Part shown: positions 25,053-32,925 of the stretch, one piece after another
Position numbering within the stretch: position 1 is the stretch's first letter
How the letters are laid out: every line of letters starts with the position of its first letter
NCBI RefSeq assembly: GCF_913055835.1
Contig: NZ_CAJXKQ010000040.1
Span: 1 to 32,925, forward strand
DNA: 32,925 nt
Direction: 5' to 3'
DNA from: an uncultured Marinobacter sp.
Lineage (GTDB): Bacteria > Pseudomonadota > Gammaproteobacteria > Pseudomonadales > Oleiphilaceae
Position numbers and translations under genes: made by a program
Notes under the pieces: model-generated
Told to the model about the DNA's origin: nothing
The model's database searches: none
Seen by the model: the letters and a program-made list of their open reading frames with translations, nothing else

Positions 25053-25607
25053 TTACTTCGCAGCAGGCTTTTTCGTTGCGGTTTCCTTTGGAACCGAGAC
25101 AACGACGCTGTCTGACAGGCGATCCGTAACCGAAAGGCCATTGATCGGATAGAATAGCGCGACAATAGCCGGGATGCTCACAAACAGGGTGGCTCCTCCG
25201 AAATAGTAACTGCCCAGTAGCGTCAGGAAGATCACCGCTGCCGCCGTTACATAGCGCCTGAGTGCCTTGGTCCAGCTCACCGACGTGCCATCAATATTTT
25301 CAATGCGGATCCGCCACACCTGCATCCCCAGGGTCTGGCCGATGCGGGTCCAGAAATAGCCGAAGAACAGGTAAAGAACCAGAAACAGGGTGAACGTAAG
25401 CCCGGGGTCTCCAGAGAGCTGGCCTGCCTCGGCCATTTGCTCGTAGCGGTCCCAGCCGGTAACCCAGCCAGCCACCATGGTGTATGCCCAGGTAGCGACA
25501 AGCAGTACGGCAATGCTGATCAAACCGTCGTAGATAATGGCAAGGGCACGTTTGAGGGCGGTGGCTGGTGGGAATAGTTCCTCGGCGTCATGGAAGCGTC
25601 GGGGCAT
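25053..25607 (-). CDS. RDD family membrane protein
   Basis: A 184-residue integral membrane protein with the RDD pattern. An Arg near ALKRALAIIYDGLISIAVLL carries the first conserved Arg and Asp, and FGYFWTRIGQTLGMQVWRIRI is the typical middle block. The C-terminal conserved Asp lies in LSVTDRLSDSVVVSVP. Four hydrophobic segments can be seen, and a basic tail ends TKKPAAK. RDD proteins are of unclear function; some have been linked to ion or sodium-proton transport. AGGAGA lies just before the ATG. The gene converges on lptG and diverges from alaS. Confidence 0.87.
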   Translation of the reverse strand: MPRRFHDAEELFPPATALKRALAIIYDGLISIAVLLVATWAYTMVAGWVTGWDRYEQMAEAGQLSGDPGLTFTLFLVLYLFFGYFWTRIGQTLGMQVWRIRIENIDGTSVSWTKALRRYVTAAAVIFLTLLGSYYFGGATLFVSIPAIVALFYPINGLSVTDRLSDSVVVSVPKETATKKPAAK

Positions 25608-25645
25608 GGAATCTCCTGTGATGTTTCACGTTTTTCCTGTTCTCG

Positions 25646-25676
25646 GCGTGTGCTAGAGTAGCGGATTTGCACACGC
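25646..25676 (+). promoter_or_regulatory. Candidate alaS promoter with flanking 8-base inverted repeat (putative AlaRS operator)
   Basis: GCGTGTGC (25646-25653) and GCACACGC (25669-25676) are perfect inverted copies separated by 15 bases, centres 23 bases apart. Between them lies TAGAGT (25654-25659), preceded by TG and one base as in an extended -10, so the transcription start would fall between the arms. In E. coli, AlaRS is known to repress its own gene by binding a palindrome flanking the alaS start. Confidence 0.5.
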
Positions 25677-25748
25677 ATGTAAGTATTCGTATTCAATCGC
25701 GGACCGGGCGGCATTTCCGCCGGGTTTCTGGAAAGGTATCAAAGGGCT

Positions 25749-28379
<2,631 letters not shown>

Positions 28380-28408
28380 GCAACTGTTTTTGTGTGCGGG
28401 CCGGGGTT

Positions 28409-28452
28409 TATAATCCCGCCCGTTTCTTCTAATTGGCGGAGCAATGCTCCGC
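28409..28452 (+). promoter_or_regulatory. Candidate lysC promoter -10 and leader hairpin
   Basis: A perfect TATAAT (28409-28414) lacks a good -35. It is followed by GCGGAGC/GCTCCGC (28436-28452), a perfect seven-base stem with a three-base loop in the predicted 60-70 base leader. This leader is far too short for a lysine riboswitch (about 170 bases or more). Confidence 0.45.
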
Positions 28453-28484
28453 TGTGAGTCCCCGTTTCGGATATTGGGAAAATA

Positions 28485-29723
28485 ATGGCTCTGTTGGTTC
28501 AGAAATTTGGTGGCACGTCGGTTGGAACAACCGAACGCATTGAAGCGGTGGCCGATAAGGTCTGCCGTTTTCGGAAGGAAGGTCATGATGTTGTTGTGGT
28601 GGTTTCCGCCATGAGCGGTGAAACCAACCGGCTGATCGCCCTGGCGAACGACATCATGGAGGAGCCGACACCGCGTGAGATGGACGTGCTGGTGTCTACC
28701 GGTGAGCAGGTAACCATCGCGCTCCTGTCCATGGCGTTGCAGAAGCGCGGCTGTGAAGCGCGTTCCTACACCGGCTCACAGGTGCGAATCCTGACTGACA
28801 GCAGCCACACCAAGGCGCGGATCAAACAGATTGATGAGCAGCGCATGCGTGAAGATCTGGATGCGGGCCGTGTGGTGGTGGTTGCCGGATTCCAGGGCAT
28901 CGACGAAAGTGGAAACATCACCACTCTCGGGCGGGGTGGTTCCGACACCACGGCGGTGGCTCTTGCAGCAGCGCTCAGAGCAGATGAATGCCAGATCTAT
29001 ACTGACGTGGACGGGGTCTATACAACCGACCCAAGGGTGGTCGACAGCGCGCGCAGGCTTGAACGGATCACGTTCGAGGAAATGCTCGAGATGGCCAGCC
29101 TGGGCTCAAAGGTGCTCCAGATCCGCTCGGTAGAATTTGCAGGTAAATACAACGTTCCATTAAGGGTTCTTTCCAGCTTCCAGGAAGGTGAAGGCACCCT
29201 GATTACTCTTGAGGATGAAAACGCCATGGAACAACCGGTTGTTTCCGGCATCGCTTTTAACCGTGATGAAGCCAAACTGACCATTGCGGGAGTACCAGAT
29301 ACTCCGGGCAGCGCGTTGCGTATTCTGAAACCGGTGAGCGACGCCAATATTGAAGTGGATATGATCGTACAGAACGTGGGCGAGGATAACCGCACTGCCT
29401 TTACGTTCACCGTCCATCGCAATGATTTCAAACGTGCAAAGGAAGTACTTCAGCGCGTTGCGGATGAACTCGGAGCCCGTGAAGTGGCTGGCGACAGCAA
29501 GATTGCCAAGGTCAGTATCGTAGGGGTTGGTATGCGCTCCCACGCCGGCGTTGCAACCCAGATGTTTGAGGCGCTGTCTAACGAAGGCATCAATATCCAG
29601 ATGATCTCCACATCAGAAATCAAGATTTCCGTGGTGATCGATGAGAAATACCTTGAGCTTGCGGTTCGTGCGCTTCACAGTGCATTTGAACTGGACAAGC
29701 CCGCGGTATCGGACGAGGCCTGA
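28485..29723 (+). CDS. lysC: Aspartate kinase (lysine/threonine-responsive type)
   Basis: A 412-residue aspartokinase, the first step towards lysine, threonine, methionine and diaminopimelate. The kinase domain shows VQKFGGTSVG, VVVVSAMSGETNRL, MDVLVSTGEQVTIALLSMAL, and GRGGSDTTAVALAAALRADECQIYTDVDGVYTTDPR. Two C-terminal ACT domains follow (about residues 265-340 and 345-405) for feedback control. It is the short monofunctional Pseudomonas/Bacillus type, not fused to homoserine dehydrogenase. An internal ATG at 29226 (residue 248, MEQPVVSGIAFNRDEAKLTI) with GAGGA ten bases upstream matches the start of the separate beta subunit known for this type. csrA follows, as in Pseudomonas. Confidence 0.97.
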   Translation: MALLVQKFGGTSVGTTERIEAVADKVCRFRKEGHDVVVVVSAMSGETNRLIALANDIMEEPTPREMDVLVSTGEQVTIALLSMALQKRGCEARSYTGSQVRILTDSSHTKARIKQIDEQRMREDLDAGRVVVVAGFQGIDESGNITTLGRGGSDTTAVALAAALRADECQIYTDVDGVYTTDPRVVDSARRLERITFEEMLEMASLGSKVLQIRSVEFAGKYNVPLRVLSSFQEGEGTLITLEDENAMEQPVVSGIAFNRDEAKLTIAGVPDTPGSALRILKPVSDANIEVDMIVQNVGEDNRTAFTFTVHRNDFKRAKEVLQRVADELGAREVAGDSKIAKVSIVGVGMRSHAGVATQMFEALSNEGINIQMISTSEIKISVVIDEKYLELAVRALHSAFELDKPAVSDEA

Positions 29724-29726
29724 AAA

Positions 29727-29751
29727 CCGCAGATAAAAGGTCGGTCTGCGG
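29727..29751 (+). terminator. Possible terminator hairpin after lysC
   Basis: CCGCAGA (29727-29733) and TCTGCGG (29745-29751) form a perfect seven-base stem with an 11-base loop, four bases after the lysC stop. No T-run follows, so it may slow or stabilise rather than end the transcript. Confidence 0.35.
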
Positions 29752-29879
29752 GGCCTCCGAAAAAAGGGCATCATATACTGAGCCTATGACAAACCTGAAC
29801 CGTATAAGGGAATGTGCGTCTACAGATCAGTAAGTGATCCCACTATAAAAGCAATAAATAGATCAAAAAACCATTTATC

Positions 29880-29911
29880 GGAACAGGTAGCTCTGGATAG
29901 GGAGTAAGGGA
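29880..29911 (+). promoter_or_regulatory. GGA-rich csrA leader (putative CsrA autoregulation site)
   Basis: Four GGA triplets lie at 29880, 29895, 29901 and 29909, the last three inside or beside the Shine-Dalgarno region just before the ATG at 29913. CsrA binds GGA motifs in RNA and blocks ribosome entry on its own message in E. coli, so this leader fits direct autoregulation. Upstream, TATAAA at 29844-29849 is a weak candidate -10. Confidence 0.5.
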
Positions 29912-29912
29912 T

Positions 29913-30110
29913 ATGTTGATTTTGACTCGCCGCGTGGGCGAAACGCTGATGGTCGGCGACGATATAACCGTCACCGTCCTGGGAGTAAAGGGCAATCAGG
30001 TGCGCATTGGCGTGAACGCCCCGAAAGAAGTCGCGGTACACCGTGAAGAAATCTACCAGCGTATTCAGTCGGAAAAAGGCTCTGAAGAGCCGGAGCCCGG
30101 CAACAGCTGA
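29913..30110 (+). CDS. csrA: Carbon storage regulator CsrA/RsmA
   Basis: A 65-residue post-transcriptional regulator that binds GGA motifs in mRNA leaders as a dimer. The full fold is visible: MLILTRRVGETLMVGDDITVTVLGVKGNQVRIGVNAPKEVAVHREEIYQRI. The N-terminal LTRR and the V-H-R-E-E-I segment carry the RNA-binding arginines. The acidic C-terminal tail is four residues longer than E. coli CsrA. Position between lysC and tRNA-Ser is the usual pseudomonad order. It influences motility, biofilm and carbon storage; a link with the sigma-28 chemoreceptor elsewhere in the window is only general. Confidence 0.98.
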   Translation: MLILTRRVGETLMVGDDITVTVLGVKGNQVRIGVNAPKEVAVHREEIYQRIQSEKGSEEPEPGNS

Positions 30111-30117
30111 GAGACAG

Positions 30118-30151
30118 AAAGCCGTTCATGGGAAACCTGAACGGCTTTTTT
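30118..30151 (+). terminator. Intrinsic terminator of csrA
   Basis: An 11-base perfect stem (30118-30128 with 30138-30148), nine-base loop, and a run of six T (30146-30151), starting seven bases after the csrA stop. Confidence 0.93.
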
Positions 30152-30215
30152 GATGGTGGGTTGAAACGAGCCTGAAAAATCTCGTGTCAACCCTATGAAA
30201 ACAGAAAAATTATGG

Positions 30216-30228
30216 TAGTATACGCCCC
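30216..30228 (+). promoter_or_regulatory. Candidate tRNA operon promoter
   Basis: TATACG (30219-30224), overlapping an extended -10 alternative TGGTAGTAT, is followed by a CCCCG discriminator, the GC-rich feature of stringently controlled stable-RNA promoters. It lies 13 bases before the tRNA-Ser. No clear -35 was found. Confidence 0.4.
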
Positions 30229-30236
30229 GTTCTCAA

Positions 30237-30328
<92 letters not shown>

Positions 30329-30389
30329 TTCCTTCCAGGAAAGGCGAGACAGGTTGAGGTAGCATTCAACCACAGCAAGTGATCAATGT

Positions 30390-30466
30390 GCGGCTGTAGC
30401 TCAGCTGGATAGAGTACCTGGCTACGAACCAGGCGGTCGGAGGTTCGAATCCTCCCAGCCGCGCCA
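30390..30466 (+). tRNA. tRNA-Arg (anticodon ACG)
   Basis: A 77-base tRNA with acceptor stem GCGGCTG/CAGCCGC, G discriminator and encoded CCA. The anticodon stem CCTGG/CCAGG encloses CTACGAA with ACG at 30424-30426. The A34 would be deaminated to inosine by TadA to read CGU, CGC and CGA. T-loop GTTCGAATC is present. It lies 63 bases after tRNA-Ser and is probably co-transcribed. Confidence 0.97.
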
Positions 30467-30480
30467 TATTAAAGTCAAAG

Positions 30481-30517
30481 CGCCTCAGTTTGTGTACCCC
30501 ACAGGCTGAGGCGTTTT
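30481..30517 (+). terminator. Intrinsic terminator after the tRNA genes
   Basis: CGCCTCAG (30481-30488) pairs with CTGAGGCG (30506-30513), followed by TTTT. The 17-base loop itself has a short TGTG/CACA pairing. Confidence 0.82.
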
Positions 30518-30529
30518 GCTATACAAAAT

Positions 30530-30558
30530 AAAAAACCCCGCCTTGTGCGGGGTTTTTT
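30530..30558. terminator. Bidirectional intrinsic terminator, tRNAs / DUF2058
   Basis: A 12-base stem (30530-30541 with 30547-30558) around loop CTTGT. A-run on the left and T-run on the right make it functional in both directions. It backs up the tRNA terminator and ends the converging DUF2058 gene eight bases after its stop. Confidence 0.92.
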
Positions 30559-30565
30559 ATTGTCT

Positions 30566-31102
30566 TTACCACATCAAATCGTCGGGGATTTCATACCCTG
30601 CATACGGGTCGTCTTCGCCTGCGTCATCCTGTTTACGATCATGCATTGAGATGATCGCGCTCTCATCGCGCTCCATAATCTTGCGGGCCACCCTGTCCGG
30701 GACGATCTCATAGTGGTCACCCAGCGCCACAATGGCCAGACGGCCGCGAGAGAGTTGGTCCACCATCTGGTCGTTCACCAGAATCTTCTTGATCTTCTTG
30801 CCGTCGACAAACTGGTAGGAGGTTTCGCCGCGGCTCCGGTCCAGGCGATTGGTTTCAATCAGCTGCCGAATCTGTGCCTGAATCGCCTTTTTCTCAGCCT
30901 CTTTCTTGCGCTCGAGGTTGAGCTGCCGATCCCGCTCGGCCTTTTCCTGGCGAGCCTTGCGGGCGCGCTCTTCGGCTTCGTTTACAGTCGTGGCGCCTTT
31001 GGGCTGTTGCTTTCTCTGTTTTCGTTTTTCATTTCGTACTTCCCGGGCTTTCTTTTCGTCGGCCAGCCCGGCCTTTAATAACTGTTCCTGCAGTGAGGCC
31101 AT
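30566..31102 (-). CDS. DUF2058 (YaiL-like) nucleic-acid-associated protein
   Basis: A 178-residue cytosolic protein resembling E. coli YaiL (DUF2058). It starts MASLQEQLLKAGLADEKKAREVRNEKRKQRKQQ, a very basic helical region, followed by an EAEERARKARQEKAERDRQLNLERKKEAEKKA coiled coil. A C-terminal globular part has YQFVDGKKIKKILVNDQMVDQLSRGRLAIVALGDHYEIVP, and the end DPYAGYEIPDDLMW is characteristic. The charge pattern suggests RNA or DNA binding, but function is not established. I chose the ATG at 31102 (GGAG eight bases before) rather than the frame's first ATG at 31141. It diverges from dbpA. Confidence 0.89.
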   Translation of the reverse strand: MASLQEQLLKAGLADEKKAREVRNEKRKQRKQQPKGATTVNEAEERARKARQEKAERDRQLNLERKKEAEKKAIQAQIRQLIETNRLDRSRGETSYQFVDGKKIKKILVNDQMVDQLSRGRLAIVALGDHYEIVPDRVARKIMERDESAIISMHDRKQDDAGEDDPYAGYEIPDDLMW

Positions 31103-31206
31103 CAGCGACTCCGTGAATTCATGATAAACTGGTGCAATCAAACGTTAAGTATACGCCGTCAGCATTCTCTCAATAACCCATCACAACCCACCCCACGGAT
31201 TTTTCT

Positions 31207-32580
31207 ATGTCATCTTTTAAAGCGCTTGGTCTTTCCGCGGCCATGCAGGCCAATCTTGATCAATTGGGTTACCAGCAACCTACGCCGGTTCAGGCAGAGG
31301 CGGTTCCGCTTGCGTTGGCGGGCAAGGACGTGATTGCCATGGCGCAAACCGGCAGCGGCAAGACAGCGGCGTTCGGGATACCGATTATCGAGACCATCGA
31401 TCCGCGACGCTTCCAGGTTCAGAGTCTTGTTCTTTGTCCCACCCGGGAACTGGCGGATCAAGTGGCCAAAGCGTTGCGAGAGTTGGCACGGGCCAAAGAT
31501 AACGTGAAGGTGCTGACGTTGTGTGGTGGTGTGCCTATCGGCCCCCAGATCGGGTCGCTCAGCCATGGTGCTCATATCGTCGTGGGCACACCTGGCCGGG
31601 TAGATGACCACCTGCGCAAAGGTACGCTTTCGCTGGATGGCTTGAAAGTGCTGGTGCTGGACGAGGCGGACCGTATGCTGGATATGGGGTTCGAGGAGGT
31701 GGTCACCAGCATCGTCTCCCAAGCCCCCGGTGGCAGGCAGACGCTGCTGTTCTCCGCCACCTGGCCGCCGGCCATCAGAAAGCTGAGTGAGCAATTCCAG
31801 AGCAAGCCGGAAGACGTGCGGGTGGAATCAAAAGCGGCCACCATCACCATTGAAGAATCCTTTTACGAAATCCAGCCGGACCAGCGGGCGGCGGCCGTGG
31901 CAGCACTGCTTTCCCGTTTTCAGCCGGTGTCGTCTCTGGTGTTCTGTACCACCAAGCGGGACTGTGATGAGCTGTCGGATGAACTGGGTCGTCTCGGCTT
32001 TTCGGCGTTGTCGCTACACGGCGATCTGGACCAGCGTGAACGGGACAGCGCTCTGGTTCGATTTGCCAACCAGAGTTGTACGGTTCTGGTGGCTACCGAT
32101 GTGGCGGCAAGGGGGCTCGACATCAAAGGGCTACCACTGGTCATCAATGCCGAGCCTGCGCGGGATCCCGAGGTACACACCCATCGGGTGGGCCGTACCG
32201 GCCGGGCAGGCGAGCAGGGGCATGCGGTTACTCTTTGCACTCCGCGCCAGGGCCACAAGATTACGCGCCTGGAAGCGGAGCGGGGCGAGCCGGTGTTGTG
32301 GGGCGATACCGAAGCGTTGCTGGCGGAGGCGTTGCGCCCGGTTATGCCGGCCATGAAAACGCTGTGCCTGGCTGGCGGCCGCAAAGACAAGGTGCGCCCT
32401 GGCGACGTGATGGGAGCTCTCACCGGCGAGGCCGGTATTCCCGGCGCTGCCGTTGGCAAAATCGACCTGTTCGATTTTCAGTGCTTCGTGGCGGTTGAAT
32501 CCCGATGGGCGTCCCAGGCGCTGGCGCGGCTGGAGAAAGGCAAGGTGAAAGGCCGGAAATTCCGGGTTAGATATGCATGA
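31207..32580 (+). CDS. dbpA: ATP-dependent RNA helicase DbpA
   Basis: A 457-residue DEAD-box helicase, the length of E. coli DbpA, which acts in late 50S subunit assembly by binding 23S rRNA hairpin 92. The helicase core has the Q motif (GYQQPTPVQ), Walker A AQTGSGKT (residues 46-53), PTRELA, TPGR, DEAD at residues 152-155, SAT, VATDVAARGLDIKGL and HRVGRTGRAG. The C-terminal 75 residues (KVRPGDVMGALTGEAGIPGAAVGKIDLFDFQCFVAV) form the DbpA RNA-binding domain. That domain distinguishes DbpA from RhlE, SrmB and DeaD. The ribosome-binding site is weak (CGGA). Confidence 0.95.
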   Translation: MSSFKALGLSAAMQANLDQLGYQQPTPVQAEAVPLALAGKDVIAMAQTGSGKTAAFGIPIIETIDPRRFQVQSLVLCPTRELADQVAKALRELARAKDNVKVLTLCGGVPIGPQIGSLSHGAHIVVGTPGRVDDHLRKGTLSLDGLKVLVLDEADRMLDMGFEEVVTSIVSQAPGGRQTLLFSATWPPAIRKLSEQFQSKPEDVRVESKAATITIEESFYEIQPDQRAAAVAALLSRFQPVSSLVFCTTKRDCDELSDELGRLGFSALSLHGDLDQRERDSALVRFANQSCTVLVATDVAARGLDIKGLPLVINAEPARDPEVHTHRVGRTGRAGEQGHAVTLCTPRQGHKITRLEAERGEPVLWGDTEALLAEALRPVMPAMKTLCLAGGRKDKVRPGDVMGALTGEAGIPGAAVGKIDLFDFQCFVAVESRWASQALARLEKGKVKGRKFRVRYA

Positions 32581-32584
32581 TTAG

Positions 32585-32610
32585 AGCTGGGTGAGATTGT
32601 CTCAGCAGCT
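32585..32610 (+). terminator. Possible stem-loop after dbpA
   Basis: AGCTG-GG-TGAGA (32585-32596) can pair with TCTCA-G-CAGCT (32600-32610) around a three-base loop, five bases after the dbpA stop. It lacks a T-run. The rest of the gap to 32805 shows nothing else I can name with confidence. Confidence 0.35.
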
Positions 32611-32805
32611 GTCATTTCAGGCCGGGACGCTCGGAAAGTCCCTATAGAAACGCGTGCTTCAGGTTGCTCCTGGTCATTGAAAACGGTAAATTACGCAGGA
32701 TTTTGCCTCCCGAATTGTTCCGCCGGGCCATTAGACTTTAGTTTTAGTGGTGGTTTGTCGGGCAGTACGGGGAAATCAACAAACCAATACAGGTAGCTGT
32801 TCGAT

Positions 32806-32925
32806 ATGAATGACCTGATGTCACAAGCCGTAGACTTGATGATTGCCGGCATGGGCTTCGTGTTCGTGTTCCTGATTATTCTGGTATTCGCGACCGGCCT
32901 GATGTCCAAAATCATCCTGCGGTTT
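32806..32925 (+). CDS. oadG: Oxaloacetate decarboxylase / sodium-pump decarboxylase gamma subunit, N-terminal part
   Basis: The first 40 residues, cut by the window end: MNDLMSQAVDLMIAGMGFVFVFLIILVFATGLMSKIILRF. The pattern of a short N-terminus, L.L...GMGFVFVFL and one membrane segment is that of OadG. OadG is the small membrane anchor that assembles the biotin-dependent sodium-pumping decarboxylase with OadA and OadB, expected just beyond the edge. A weak AGGT lies about 12 bases before the ATG. Such pumps are common in marine gammaproteobacteria. The short length leaves some doubt. Confidence 0.8.
   Translation, partial: MNDLMSQAVDLMIAGMGFVFVFLIILVFATGLMSKIILRF

Overview
This window is a stretch of core chromosome from a gammaproteobacterium of roughly 57-60% GC (judged by eye). 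The gene order closely resembles several separate pseudomonad neighbourhoods. From memory these are: DUF3108-purN-purM-DUF2066-hda; nadC-DUF1631-ampD-ampE-chemoreceptor; valS / holC-pepA / lptF-lptG; and alaS-lysC-csrA-tRNA. Their close packing, a DbpA helicase, and an oxaloacetate decarboxylase sodium-pump gamma subunit at the right edge suggest a marine relative of Pseudomonas. Marinobacter is the best guess, but this is inference and was not checked by any search. No insertion sequence, prophage, CRISPR array, toxin-antitoxin pair or defence island is visible.

Layout. 1-2327 (+): the end of dcd, a DUF416 gene coupled to it, and avtA. 2324-4872 (-): purM-purN plus a secreted DUF3108 protein. 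5032-8852 (+): DUF2066, a CDP-alcohol phosphatidyltransferase, hda, an orphan ParA ATPase and a YqcC-family gene. 8853-9692 (-): nadC. 9916-15957 (+): DUF1631, ampD, ampE and a chemoreceptor with its own flagellar-type (sigma-28) promoter. 15999-22628 (-): pepA, holC, valS, panE and a PduO-type cobalamin adenosyltransferase, with a 311-base palindrome-rich gap between holC and valS. 22871-25028 (+): lptF-lptG. 25053-25607 (-): an RDD membrane protein. 25749-30466 (+): alaS, lysC, csrA, tRNA-Ser(GCT) and tRNA-Arg(ACG). 30566-31102 (-): DUF2058. 31207-32580 (+): dbpA. 32806-32925 (+): the start of oadG.

The genes cover nucleotide synthesis (dcd, purM, purN), amino acids and cofactors (avtA, lysC, nadC, panE, pduO), translation (valS, alaS, two tRNAs, dbpA), replication control (hda, holC), the envelope (lptFG, ampDE, the phosphatidyltransferase), and global regulation and motility (csrA, chemoreceptor). 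Many neighbours are translationally coupled by ATGA or 14-base overlaps.

I found no convincing new multi-gene system. The most interesting signals are non-coding: a 108-base palindromic element between holC and valS; a perfect 8-base inverted repeat flanking the putative alaS -10, as expected of an AlaRS autoregulatory operator; a well-spaced sigma-28 promoter before the chemoreceptor; three TGAC direct repeats at exact 10-base spacing before DUF1631; a GGA-rich csrA leader; and an internal start in lysC. The coupling of a phospholipid synthase to hda is the most interesting gene arrangement.
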